From: Isoetes taiwanensis
Taxonomy: Eukaryota; Streptophyta; Lycopodiopsida; Isoetales; Isoetaceae
Direction of reading: 5' to 3'
Assembly (NCBI GenBank): GCA_021234155.1
Contig: JAJEKV010000017.1
Coordinates: 20,592,501-20,656,500 of the forward strand
Length of the DNA: 64,000 nt
Positions 45,531 to 57,078 of this stretch are shown here, one piece after another. The position numbers and the translations under genes were made by a program. The notes under the pieces were generated by a model. That model was not told the DNA's origin. It was given only the letters and a program-made list of their open reading frames with translations, and did no database searches. The first letter of the stretch is position 1. Each line of letters begins with the position of its first letter.

Positions 45531-47828
45531 GAGCAATGGGCAATGCAATCGGAACCAAGAATATACTAGGCATGACCTCAATGGATCCGAGAGAGGAAAA
45601 GTGGGTGCGGTGGCATGAAGTCCCCGCAGTGGCAAAACAAAGATGTGGAGGAGAATAAACCTTGTTGGGGAAAAAGCAATGGTTGAGAAATCAACAAATT
45701 GTAACGATTGCTCCATGGCATCTATCATAACGCTCACCGACCATCTTTATACTGGCGACATTGGCACTTGTAATAATGCTAAAAATGAAGACATCGTGTA
45801 TGAGACCACACCAAGCCTATGAAATACACATCATTTAATAGCTAGTAAATCTTTTACTTTGATTTCAGGGGACTCTATTTCACCAAAGTCCCGCTAAGAC
45901 ACCGCAAAGAAGGTGCATGTTAAACCGATGGACTACTCCGGATGTCGCATAAATCAAAGAGCATTACGGATTCGTTCAGCCCATGATAATGCACCCTTAC
46001 CGCGTAATCGCCTACGGCAGCTCTCGTATGGTCATTGTAAAGTGCAAAGAATTGTCCACGTCAATAGATGCTAAGGACCAAGCCATTGCTTTCGGTTATC
46101 ACGATTGGCATCTTCAAGTTTTACATGCAAAGCTAAACTCTCCATGCCTTAAAAACAAGGTTCTCTTCGCCGATAGGCAAACATTATAGCTCGTGAACTG
46201 AAACTGTTCCGATCCGTCTTTACGGCCCTGTTGTTGAAAATCCATGGCAGTTAGAACCATGCAAAATGTCCCAAAGACTTAAACTGCTTTTATCCTATAA
46301 TAAAATAGCACAAATGTACCTTCACGTCTATGCATGGATCGTCGTAGAATATCCTTTGCAATCGCAAATGGATACCGCATCCCGAAGCCTTGCTACACGT
46401 TTTACAACAGCGAGGACCATCGGGATAATCGAGATTTGTGATGCACCATACAAATGGGCCGCAACACGAACTTGAGAGTTGCTTGTATCTTGCGAGAAAC
46501 CTTAACAATGGTGGACGACTATGTTCGCCACCAACGGGTGCAACATCACAAACATTCTTGTGAGATTCACTGCACGCCACATTGCTTAACACATAAAGCC
46601 CCTAGAAGCACCAAAATGTCAATTAAATTTTCCTATCCAACATGAAGAACAAAGGAAAAGCTTAGGTGAACAAAGAAGCCGAGGACATGTCTTTTCATGG
46701 ACAACAACGATTGGGATGCGGTTTCTACTGTGTGCATATCTACGGAAGACTAGCAATACATAATTGTCTTTCTACCGCATGCAAAATGGCACCATCGATG
46801 CAAATATTTGCTGCGTAATCGAAGCAACACTCCCATACACCAAGTTGCGCGACGAAGGCAAGAGCTTGCTCTGGACCATTTCCTCGGACCGCCACAATAG
46901 TTTCACCAATTAAATAACTAGCATCTCCTCCTTACACATGACCGGCAGAAACGTGGAAAGAAAAAACAATAATTACCACAAACCAAGTCAATCAATGCCG
47001 CTATGCCAACTTCCTTCATCACTTTTTCCTTTACGAGACATGTCCGCGGGTAAAGGAGATTTCTTAGAGCCCACACAAACATTTAACCTAAGCATGGGAT
47101 CCATTGACCGAAAGCAAGTTCCACCACACCGAAAAAATACTGACTTTATGTGGTGTGAAGTCTAGCACTACTTATGCTAATAGCACTTAAAGCCGCTGAC
47201 CGCAAGTATAATGAAGACATGTCGTAAAACCTCCCTAGACCGGTAAAAGAAAATAACAACGAACATGTAAAATCACACTTACTTGAACGGCACAAGAAAA
47301 GTCGTCTAGCAATTTAAACAACGGCCATACCAAACGTTCATCAGTCAAGCTTGTACGCAGATTCTGCATCCTCAAGTAGAAAAACTAGCTTCAATAATTT
47401 AAATACAACATGTTTAATCATGTTCAAAGCTGCTTCAGCTTACTTTCACTGACCTAGAGATGCTCTTTATGCAGGCGCAGGCTGCCAACTACCGCATCAT
47501 GCCTTAGTGCCATATTATAATAAGAATTTGATCCTGCAAAATGGAAGCACAAGTTTACCATCTTGAATCTTCGGGGGTTGGCTTAAATTTTCCACGCTGA
47601 TTGGACAACCCATACCCCGTCTAACACCCCATTCAAATGCCCAGCTAGCTCCATTCTCCAAGCTCTCTCGTGAAAGTAAGCTGCTTCCATTTTCAAGCCC
47701 CTGATTTACATGCATGACATAGACATTTGATATATGCACATAGACATCTGATCATACGCATATAGAAGAGTTACTATGAAGTACATACAAATACAAACCT
47801 TTTTACCATTTTTTGTAGTTGATTGCCA
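45531..47828. other. Non-coding stretch
   Basis: Only short ORFs without conserved motifs; no RT, LTR or SINE signal was seen. It may be unique or strongly decayed DNA. Confidence 0.35.
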
Positions 47829-48394
47829 TTAAGATGTAGACACAGAAGATGAGGCTGCAGAGAGAGGAAGACACTGGGGAAGTTCAAAATTCATCAGAGG
47901 TGCACTTGTATGTCGCGGAAGTGGGAAACTAACGGCATCCCGCGAGTAAATATTTCCTCGGGCAGATAATGATGATGGCATGACAGATACAACAGCCACA
48001 ACAGCATCAAGTAAAGGTTCTGGCTTGATATCTGTCCAGGCAACAGGTCGGAATGGCTCCAAGAGGGGCCGAAACTGGTCCAGACAGATCGATTTGGGGT
48101 GTTAAGGGCCAACAAACCCTGGCTTAGAGCATGGTAGCCGGACTCGCAGCATCAAAGCGACCTGGGAAGGTCGAATCCAGGGCAAAGCTTGGATTGAACA
48201 GCCCCGTCCATTTCCTTCCGACAGGCCGAGGTTTTTGCCTCTTCATTTGCCGATTCCTTCATATCTTCGGAGCTTCCTGGATCTGCCTCTTCCGAGCTTA
48301 ACCCCGCAGGCTTTAGCTCCATCCAATCCTTCATCTTCAATGGCTCGTATGGGACCTTTTCTTGCAAACTCGTATGGCTTCTATGCCACGTCAA
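47829..48394 (-). pseudogene. Possible decayed gene, unknown
   Basis: A minus frame starts at ATG 48394 (MTWHRSHTSLQEKVPYEPLK, acidic middle) and stops at about 48152. A second minus frame is open from about 48107 to 47829 (FRPLLEPFRPVAWTDIKPEP, VVAVVSVMPSSLSARGN) and ends at a stop. The composition looks coding but I recognise no family. Confidence 0.35.
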
Positions 48395-48884
48395 GACATA
48401 ACATCCAATATTTAATAAGCATCCAATATTTAATGAACATTAAGTATAAAATGCCCTAATTTTATTTTTATTTTTTGAAGGAAATGCCCTAATTTCAAGG
48501 ATGGACGGTCTACATAAAATGCCCCAATTGAATCCCTAGATCTAACGGGCCACATCAAAAGCCCCAAATAAAGGGGGCTGCTTGGGGTTGATTGAAGTGT
48601 CACCGTCTGGACCGTCCATCTCAGAGATGGACGGCCGAGATCAATCTTTGCAAACAATTTCCTTGCACCTTCCTTAAGCTTAAAATCAAGGGCCACGATT
48701 TCTCACGTGCCCGATCGACGGCCCAGGGATGGGGTGCATGCCCCATGTATGCCCCATGCATGCCCCCATCAAATCCAAGGGCTATTGTCGTGACACCTCA
48801 GAAAATCGACGGCTGGGATGAATCTCTACAAACTTTCACCCCCCCATAGGACCCATAATATAATTGTATATATATAATAGATAT

Positions 48885-48985
48885 ATTTTTTTTTTTGGTC
48901 TTATTTAGATTTGAACTCATAACCCCCCAATTCCAAACATAGATACTTACCCCCATGCCAACCTCTCTTAAGCGTAATCTATATT
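48885..48985 (-). mobile_element. SINE-like fragment
   Basis: After a T-run on plus (48886-48897, the tail) the minus strand shows box-B-like GAGTTCAAATCTA and box-A-like TTGGCATGGGGGTAAG. Target duplications are not evident. Confidence 0.5.
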
Positions 48986-49271
48986 TTCATCTACTTATTA
49001 TACACATCTAATACTCTGTTCCCTACGGTAGACCACTCCGTTAGAAAAGTCTATTGTGGGGACTTGAACCCTTGACCTCATACCACAAAGCTAAGCCTTT
49101 TACCACTATTTGAACTCATAACTTTTCAACTCTAGCTATAAACACTTATCACCATGCCAACCTCTCTTGAGTATGATATATATGTTTCACCTACTCATTA
49201 TACACATCTAGTATTATGTTTTCCCTAGAGCAACCCCACTCCGTTAGAAAAGTCTATTGTGGGACTTGTAG
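48911..49271. repeat. Direct repeat, about 199 bp period
   Basis: TTGAACTCATAAC..ATGCCAACCTCTCTT..TTAGAAAAGTCTATTGTGGG occurs at 48911-49058 and again at 49110-49262. It includes the SINE-like fragment. Confidence 0.7.
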
Positions 49272-49328
49272 GTGGTCCACCTTACGGGAATAACGTGTGG
49301 GGCTTCTTCTTGCCGTCTATAAGCTTTT

Positions 49329-49868
49329 AGAAAAACGACAATGGTGTTTAAGCAAAGCTAGAGTTTAACTCGCTAAAGCCTTCATAACAATAATGCCAAG
49401 TTTGAATCTTTCTCACTCGAAGACATGGGGTCTACATTGAATTGACAATGCATACGCACTCAGAAACTAGGTCTTAGTCTTAGATCAGGCCTTACAAGCA
49501 ATTGTAGTTTCCAGAAATCACAACAACACAACTAGCCAGTTTCCATGCAAGAACTTGTCCAATGTTTGAACTAGGAAGTGCAATTCCTATTAAATGAGTA
49601 TGAAAAAGTCACTTGGTAGCAAACAAAATGAAGCCTAACTTAGTCTAAAGTCTCTAGAAAGACGACAATGGTCAGACTAAGTCTCTAGAAAAACGACAAT
49701 GGTCTTTAAGCAAAGCTAGAGTTTAACTTGTTAAAGCTTCCATAACAATAATACCAAGTTTGGATCTTTCTCACCCGAAGACAAGGGGTCTACATTGAAT
49801 TGATAATGCTTATGCACTCAGAAACTAGGTCTTAGAGCAGGCCTTACAAGCAATTGTAGTTTCCAAAA
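49329..49868. repeat. Pair of 190 bp direct repeats
   Basis: AGAAAAACGACAATGGT..CAAGCAATTGTAGTTTCC occurs at 49329-49518 and 49686-49868 with about 90% identity by eye. Confidence 0.8.
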
Positions 49869-50039
49869 TATTCTGATTATCCTATCCTGATACTTGCATA
49901 TGTCCGGTCCAGTTTACAGGGAAGAGAGAGAAATTCAGTCAAAGTAGTAAGAAAGCAGAGGATATTGTTTGTATAAAGATTAAGGAATGGTGGACAAGCA
50001 AGAGCTCGGATCCAAATCCTTAAGTCTTCCAGGTGTTTC

Positions 50040-50436
50040 TGCGTATGTTCATGTTCACAGACGTCTCTGTCAATTTCAATTTTACAGCCTTCAATGCTGA
50101 TGCGATAAGATTATCAGGTGAGAAATGGAGGCTTTAAAGTCCTATAAAAAATGTCGATTTGCCATACTTAATGCAGCCCAATACTAATGGCAATCATAGA
50201 CCTAGACATAGACCTAGACCTAGACCTAGACCTAGACCTAGACCTAGACCTAGACCTAGACCTAGACTTCCTACGTAGACATAGACAATAGACCTAGACA
50301 TAGTCTTTCTCCGTATGTTCATGTTCTCTAGTGCCTTCAATGCTGATGCAATAATTATCAATGAAGGCTTTAAAGTCCTATAAAAAATGTAGATTTGCCA
50401 TACTTAATGCCAATACTAATGGCAATCTGCAATCTC
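50040..50436 (+). promoter_or_regulatory. Duplicated upstream region of membrane-protein gene copy 1
   Basis: The block CGTATGTTCATGTTC..CTTCAATGCTGATG..AAAGTCCTATAAAAAATGT..GCCATACTTAATG occurs at about 50041-50195 and again at about 50311-50436. The second copy runs into the start codon (50407). TATAAAAAA (about 50381) may be the TATA box. A (GACCTA)n tract (50198-50268) lies between them. Confidence 0.45.
50198..50268. repeat. (GACCTA)n hexanucleotide repeat
   Basis: About 11 units of AGACCT, with one AGACAT variant near the start and related words to 50300. Confidence 0.9.
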
Positions 50437-50506
50437 ATTTCCGTCATTCTTCTCACAACAATAGTAATCTTGGTACAATCTGCCTGTGCTTCTTCATTAT
50501 ATTATC

Positions 50507-50800
50507 TGTTAGAATTCAAGCTGTACATTAGAGTACATTTCTGTACGTTAGATATATTGATGTACATTAGAGTACATTAGAAGTACATCATGTACATCTC
50601 TGGCCTTTGGCCTTCTGTTTCCGGCTGTTGGCCTTTCAGTGCCATTCATTCCATGTACTTATAGATTACATGTAATACAGAGAACATTCAGATTGTTCCT
50701 ATTTCTATTCCTATTGTGTCTCTTCCGATCTTGCTTCCGCTTTGGCTCACTCTGTGCACTGCAGGTTTGTATCAGTCCATAGCTGATATGTTTTCCAACA
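50507..50800 (+). repeat. 5' LTR of the copia element
   Basis: 294 bp, TGTTAGAATTC...TTTTCCAACA. It contains TGTACATTAG repeats near the start and ends next to the primer binding site. Confidence 0.95.
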
Positions 50801-50897
50801 TGGTATCAGAGCCTATTGGCATGTAAAGGGAAGTTTGGCAATAGAGGAACTTGGGAGAACAATTCTGGAAGAATACTTATCTGAGCAAGGGAAGGTC

Positions 50898-51716
50898 ATG
50901 GAGACCAGATCTGTATCAGCAATTCTGAAGCCACCTATGTTTGATGGCAAAGGGTTTCAAGGCTGGAAGAAATCCATGAAGTTATATCTAATGGCAGAGG
51001 ATGTCTGGGATATAGTGGATGGGTCTGAAACTAAACCAGAGAATGCTGGGACAGCAGCTCAAATCAAGCTTCAAAAGGATTGGCAGCGCCGTGATAATAG
51101 AGCAATGGCTTGCATATGTATGTGTCTCTCCAGAGCCATAGTCATGCAAGTAGATGTGGATCAGGGCAGCTATTCTCTTTGGATCTGGCATGAAGATAAG
51201 TATGGCACCAAAACAGAAGGTGAAGTTATGCATTTGTATACACAGATTAGGAATTGCAAGTATGTGGAAGGAGCTGATCTGAATACACACATAAATCAAA
51301 TGAAGGAGATGTTTGATATGTTGGCAGCAGCAGATTCCAAGTATGCAGTTCCAGAGGGGCAACAAAAGCTCCAGTTATATGCTTCTCTTCCGAATTCATG
51401 GGAAAACTTTGTTGATTTCTTGACAGCGCAAAGTAGTCTTTCATGGGATGACGCCGTCTCTAAGCTTTTGCAGAAAGAGATGCGTTTGAAAGACAAAGTG
51501 GAGGATTCCAAGCCATCACAAGCCATGCTTGCACGAGGGAGGCAAGATAAGAAGCCTCATTACAAAAAGCAATCAGATGGGAAGGTGGAAGGATCAAAAG
51601 GAGCACGTCCGAAGAAAGTTTATGCCAAGAGAGGGCAATGCAGGAACTGCTTTGAATATGGCCATTATGCAGCCGATTGTCCAGGGCAAAGAACAAATCA
51701 GAGAAAGCACATCTAG
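50898..51716 (+). CDS. gag: Copia Gag
   Basis: The frame is open from 50835, with the first ATG at 50898 (METRSVSAILKPPMFDG). It has the UBN2-type gag fold (FQGWKKSMKLYLMAEDVWDI, SLWIWHEDKYGTK; QLYASLPNSWENF) and a zinc knuckle near the C-terminus, CRNCFEYGHYAADC (CX2CX4HX4C). It forms the particle. The polyprotein then needs a frame change at about 51690 to enter protease. Confidence 0.9.
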   Translation: METRSVSAILKPPMFDGKGFQGWKKSMKLYLMAEDVWDIVDGSETKPENAGTAAQIKLQKDWQRRDNRAMACICMCLSRAIVMQVDVDQGSYSLWIWHEDKYGTKTEGEVMHLYTQIRNCKYVEGADLNTHINQMKEMFDMLAAADSKYAVPEGQQKLQLYASLPNSWENFVDFLTAQSSLSWDDAVSKLLQKEMRLKDKVEDSKPSQAMLARGRQDKKPHYKKQSDGKVEGSKGARPKKVYAKRGQCRNCFEYGHYAADCPGQRTNQRKHI

Positions 51717-52791
51717 TTGAGGCGCAAGTCATCAAAGGAGAGGCTTCTCTTGTGATCCAATCAGACCGGAGTCTCAGAATTAAAGGGGAGGCTTCTGTTG
51801 TGGAAACAAGTGCATGTATTGCTGCTGGAAAGAAGGTTCTTACAGTGGATTCTGCATGCACATCAGTGATGTTGAAGGATAGAGATCTATTCTCAAGTTA
51901 TCAAAATGACAAAAGTCTGGTGCAATTGGGAGATCACAGTGAAATTCAAGTGCAAGGAAGTGGTCAATATCATTTCACGCTATTGAATGGTGAAAGTACG
52001 GTGCTTCCAGAAACCTTACATGTCCCAGAATTGCGAAAAAACCTTTTGTCAGTTGCATGTGCAGCAGATGCTGGTCTGCAAGTTTTCTTTGATGATAAGG
52101 AAGTTCTTTTCTTGAAGAATGCACGGATTGAAGGGGATATAGTGGCCAAGGGCTCAAGACATGGCAATTTGTATGAGCTGGAAGTGTCTGATCCAAATCA
52201 GGCCCTGGTCGTATCAGCAAAAGAAAAGGAGAAAGTGCTACTTTGGCACAAAAGGTACGGTCATGCTAATGTTCAAGCTTTAAAAATTATGCAGCGGAAG
52301 AACATGGTTCATGGGATGAAGATAACCATGAAGGCAGATCTGGATCTTTGCGAAGCATGCATCCTTGGTAAGCATCCTCGCAGATCATTTGCAAGTGTAG
52401 GCGTGAGGAGTTAAGCAAGTCTTTGGAGCTTATCCACTCAGATCTTTGTGGACCAACAGAGGTGTCTGCGCGCCTTGGTAAGGCAGTATATTTCATCACA
52501 TTTATTGATGATTTTAGTCGGAAAACAATCGTCTATTTTCTAACCAAGAAAAGTGATGCTCTTGAGGCTTTCAAATTGTATAAAGCATGTGTAGAAAATC
52601 AGACAGGGAAGAAGATTAAGCAATTGCGCACTGATGGTGGTGGAGAGTATCTTAGTGATCTCTTCCATGATACATGTGACCAGGCAGGGATTCAGCGTCA
52701 ATGCACAACGAGGGCTACTCCTCAACAAAACGGTGTTGCGGAGAGGAAGAATCGCGCACTTTGTGCAATGCGGAAGAAGTATGCTTGCTGA
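51677..52791 (+). pseudogene. pol: Copia protease and integrase core
   Basis: ORF 51677-52414 holds the protease (VLTVDSACTSVML, with DSA in place of DSG) and the GAG-pre-integrase zinc finger (LLWHKRYGHANVQAL..CEACILGKHPR). A frameshift at about 52410 leads to 52423-52791 with the integrase core: SDLCGPTEVSARL, FIDDFSRK, RTDGGGEYLS and GVAERKNR, so the D-D-E triad is present. Integrase joins the cDNA to the chromosome. Confidence 0.9.
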
Positions 52792-53632
52792 AAGTCATTT
52801 GCCAAAGTATTTTTGGGCTGATGCAATTGCTGCAGCAGTTCATGTGCAAAACAGATTGACCACAGTTGCCTTGGATAATGAGATGACTCCAGAAGAAGCT
52901 TGGTCTGGAGAGAAACCGGATGTTTCTCATTTGCGCACATTTGGATGTATCGCCTATGTACATGTACCTGAGCATTTGCGCAGAAAATTTGATGCCCGTA
53001 GCACCAAATGCACTTTCATTGGCTATGCACCTAATCATAAAGCATACTTGTTGTGGGATCAAGAGCGGAGAAAGGTATATACCAGCTCAGAAGTAGTTTT
53101 TGATGAGTCAAATTCTATGTGTATTGATCCACTTGCAGATGGAAACTTCATTCAAGACAAATATCTTGTTCTTGATGATCCTCCACTCGTTGAACTTCAA
53201 GATTTGAGGCTGGACCAACAGCAAGATGTGCCTTTGCCAGCAGATGTGCAACAACCCATCAATGATGATCCACCTCATAATCAAGTTCTTCCTGATCCTC
53301 GGCTCATTGGAATGCCTCCTCCTCCTGATCAACCGTTGTCACCACGTAGCAGAACACCTTCTCGTAAAGTTCTTGAAAATGCTGAACTTAGTTTGGTTGA
53401 ATGGTGTTGCTTGGCAGTGCAAGGTGAACCAGCAAGCATTGAGGAAGCATGGGCTTCCTCTGAAGCTCCACATTGGAAACGGGCAGCTGAGGTAGAGCTC
53501 GCATCCATGGATGCAAACCAGGTATGGGAACTTGCTGATTTGCCCATTGAAAAAAAGCGATGGATTGCAAATGGCTATTCACGAAAAAGTACAAGGCTGA
53601 TGGCAGCCTTGACAAGTATAAGGCTAGGCTAG
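52792..53632 (+). pseudogene. pol: Copia integrase C-terminus and linker
   Basis: The frame of the ORF 52634-53632 carries SHLPKYFWADAIAAAVHVQNR, TPEEAWSGEKPDVSHLRTFG, FIGYAPNHKAYLLWD and VVFDESNSM, all typical of copia integrase C-termini, and the linker to RT (WKRAAEVELASMDANQVWEL). Confidence 0.85.
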
Positions 53633-54982
53633 TTGCTCGAGGTTTCAGCCAAGTCAAAGGTCTTGATTATGATGAGACATTTTCACCGGTCGTGAGAATG
53701 AATAGCTTGCGTGTTTTGCTTGCCTTAGGAGCCCAATTGGATTGGGAAATTCATCAAATGGATGTGGATACGGCATTTCTGAATGGAGATCTTCTTGAGG
53801 ACATTTATATGCTGCAACCTCCAGGCTTTGAAGTACCCGGCCAGGAAAACAAAGTATGCAAACTCCGGAAGGCCATTTATGGCTTAAAGCAGGCATCTCG
53901 GGTTTGGTACAAGAAGTTTGATGATGCACTTAAGCATGAAGGATTTCTGGTTGCTACAACAGATTCTAATGTCTACATCAAGTGCATCGGAGGTATGTAT
54001 TTGATTTTAGTGCTATATATGGATGATATGCTTGCAATGGGCAGCAATCTTCTTGATGTTCAAGCACTTAAATCTAAACTAGCTAGCAAGTTTAAGATGA
54101 AAGATTTGGGTGCAGCTAGCTCTTTCTTGGGTATGCAGATACATCGTGATAGGAAGAAGAGGCTAATTCATATCAGCCAACCTCGGTATCTTGAATTTAC
54201 GCTTGAGCAATTTCGCATGGCGGATTGTAAGCCTGTTTCCACGCCAATGGAAGTCTGGCCTCAAATTGTTTGAAGATGAGCCCTGTTTGTGATAATGTGC
54301 AGTCATCTTCTCTCTACCATATATAAACTTTGTTGGGAGTTTGATGTATCTCATGACCATAACACGGCCTGATCTTTGTTTTGCTGTGATTGCATTGAGT
54401 CAGTTTAACCACTGTTATGAGTTAAAGCATTGGCAGCTAGCAAAGCGTGTTCTTCGCTATTTGCAAGGAACAAAAGAGTATGGAATCTGTTATTGTGATA
54501 ACGGATCAGCAAGTCTTCATGCATTTACTGATGCAAGTTGGGGCAACAACAGGGATTCTCATTCCACTACAGGTAGCACATGCATGTTTTATGGAGGTGC
54601 AGTAGGCTGGATCAGCAAAAAGCAATCTGTTGTAGCGCGATCTTCAGCAGAGGCAGAATACATTGCCTTATCTACTGGAGTTGCAGATCTGATTTGGTAT
54701 GACCACTTGCTTAATGATGTTAGTATTTCTGCGCAGCAACCTATTCATGTTTATGTGGACAATCAAAGTTGCATGAAAATGGCAGAGCGACCAGGACATC
54801 ATCCTCGGACAAAGCACATTCCAATTCATTATCATTATGTCCGTGATCTGGTGGAGAAAGCAATCATTTCATTAATCTATTCGCCCACTGGTGCAATGGT
54901 TGCAGATATCTTTACTAAGCCACTGGGCACACAAAAGTTTGTACAGTTTAGATCAGCACTTGGTGTTATACCATTGCAGTAG
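53560..54982 (+). pseudogene. pol: Copia reverse transcriptase and RNase H
   Basis: ORF 53560-54273 holds RT (GCKWLFTKK-like start, ARLVARGFSQ, MDVDTAFLNGDL, GLKQASRVWYKK, LYMDDMLAMG with the catalytic DD). A frameshift near 54255 leads, after a gap, to 54341-54982 with the RT tail (YLMTITRPDL) and RNase H (TDASWGNNRDSHST, SSAEAEYIAL, YVDNQSCMKMA, ADIFTKPLG). It copies the element RNA. Confidence 0.9.
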
Positions 54983-55010
54983 CTTCAGATTATCCAGCTT
55001 GAAAGGGGAG

Positions 55011-55302
55011 TGTTAGAATTCAAGCTGTACATTAGAGTACATTTCTGTACGTTAGATATATTGATGTACATTAGAGTACATTAGAAGTACATCATGTACA
55101 TCTCTGGCCTTTGGCCTTCTGTTTCCGGCTGTTGGCCTTTCAGTGCCATTCATTCCATGTACTTATAGATTACATGTAATACAGAGAACATTCAGATTGT
55201 TCCTATTTCTATTCCTATTGTGTCTCTTCCGATCTTGCTTCCGCTTTGGCTCACTCTGTGCTGCAGGTTTGTATCAGTCCATAGCTGATATGTTTTCCAA
55301 CA
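55011..55302 (+). repeat. 3' LTR of the copia element
   Basis: 292 bp; same as the 5' LTR except for GTGCTGCAGG in place of GTGCACTGCAGG. Confidence 0.95.
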
Positions 55303-57078
55303 TTATCCTGATTTATCAAAGCAAGATGGGAATTCCTGTGCTGAGAAAACTCTGTTCGCCACAACCAGCGATCCATTCTACGACTGGATCACTGGATCTT
55401 ATCTTGTCACTGGTTTTGAAACCGGCACCTCTATCAAGATTCAAGAAGCTGGTTTAGCCTATAAAAAGCTGAGTGCATGGAGGGTTACAAGTTCTAATTC
55501 TACTCTGTTTAATTCACCTGAACCCCACGTCGTTGGAGGGTCGTTCTATCAAAACCCCCATAACAGAATTGCAAGAATGACTGTGCACTGGGGGTTGAGC
55601 ATCCGGATTTGCAACGGTGCCATCTTCGACGACAAAGGCCAAAACATGTGCCGCTATACTGCTCAGATAATGCCTGTCTTATTACAAAATGGTTCCATCA
55701 GTTTCCACAGTCTGTTATCAGAAATGAAGTACATTAAAAGTGATCTTATACATCTGACAAACTGGGTAAGCAATGCAAAAGCCCCAGGGGCCGTCGGAGT
55801 AAATCGAACTGTAATTTCCAGGGCTCCAAATTTTTGGTATTATTCCAATCCGCAGTTGGCACTTAATTGTAGCAGACTGCCCATATATTACAGAGCCGAC
55901 TTCATTGCATATTTAGGCGAGTCCTATGTAGCATGCGCTTGCGTGGGAAACGTATGTGCTCAAAATTTCAATCTGGAAGTTAGCAACGGTGAGTTCCAGG
56001 GTGCAGGTCCATGCAAGAAAGTTAATTCCTACTGGCTGCCCGATACTTACATTCCCGAGATTGATCGATACTATGTTCTACACTCCACCTTTGATACTTT
56101 GAGTCTACCTTTATACTTACATTCCCGAGATTGATCGATACTATGTTCTAAACTCCACCTTTGATACCAATAAGTTTCCTGATAATCTCACCAAAGATGA
56201 CCTTGATGGAATGGAGCATCTATCGTCTTGCTTGGAAGATTGGTTAGCCAGCAACGCTGTCCAATCTCTCAGAACTGCTTGTCCTTATCAGATAGCAGTA
56301 TGGGATAGCGACCTTGACAATGGCACACGTTCTGATATGATCATCTCATACGGTGTAGATTTAGCTCTCGAAAGTGTGCAGAAAGCTTTGGAAAGTGGAG
56401 ATGATTGTCAGGAAACTTTCACTGTGGAAAAGGTATGCTCTTCCAACATCTTAACGGATCAGGAACTTAAGCCTCCAGGAACTGAGAAACTATGCCCATA
56501 ACCAATGGGCCAACATGGCGTCCAACCGTCATGACGCCTACTTGGACATTGTAGCAGCTTTTTTGGCTATATTTGTTATAAATGGAGTAGTATACAGTGA
56601 CGGATTGGTGGATATAGAGAAATGGCTTTACAATAATTGTGTTTGTGCACGTGGAGGAAGAAAAGGGTCCATACAATCACAATCAGGATTCTGGAAGAAG
56701 GTGATTATATTCTCTGTACGATGGATCGTGAGGATTGGTCCTATAGGTGCAATCATAGTTCGTTTCATGTATAGTATGTGGAACACCTTCAAAGACCTAC
56801 AGGCAGGACCATCTAATGCATGGACTCGAACTGTTGAGCAGCAACCACGTACGGACATAGCTTATCTTGTCACCACTACTTCTACCATTCAGGTCCGACC
56901 CAGATGGAGCACATGTTACGTTCTAGTAGGTATTGCTATTGTTTACTTTATACCTTCTATCTACCTCACCTTTCGTACAGTGGGTAAACACCCTGTTGAT
57001 GATGGAGCAGCTAAGGGTCGCCAGCCTACTCACCCTGTTGATGATGGATCACCTCAGGGCTACCCGGCTATTCCATAA

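Larger units (their letters stand above)
50507..55302 (+). mobile_element. Ty1/copia retrotransposon, full length
   Basis: Two LTRs (50507-50800 and 55011-55302), a perfect tRNA-Met primer site TGGTATCAGAGCC (50801), gag, protease, integrase, RT, RNase H in copia order, and a polypurine tract GAAAGGGGAG (55001-55010). TTATC at 50502-50506 and 55303-55307 is the target duplication. The LTRs differ only by one 2 bp indel near the end, so insertion is very young. Yet the internal ORFs have at least five frameshifts, which is unusual for so young a copy. Confidence 0.95.
50407..57078 (+). pseudogene. Secreted/membrane protein gene, copy 1, disrupted by copia
   Basis: The ATG at 50407 starts a signal peptide (MPILMAICNLISVILLTTIV) ending near ACASS. 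A copia element (50507-55302 plus TSD) splits codon 34; the frame resumes at 55307 and runs to 56134. The ectodomain has paired Cys (GQNMCRYTAQI, ACACVGNVCAQ) and N-glycosylation sites (VNRTV, NSTLF). A 70 bp tandem duplication (56046/56116) shifts the frame; 56163-56501 continues the domain (LSSCLEDWLA, CPYQIAVWDSD). A further frameshift leads to 56515-57078 with three hydrophobic segments (IVAAFLAIFVINGVVY; a region near VRWIVRIGPIGAIIVRF; YVLVGIAIVYFIPSIYLTF) and a tail with HPVDDG twice. I do not recognise the family; a plasma-membrane receptor-like or channel-like role is only a guess. Confidence 0.7.

Noticed and set aside
50198-50268. CRISPR-like or telomeric array
   Set aside because: Plain hexanucleotide repeat without spacers, in plant nuclear DNA.
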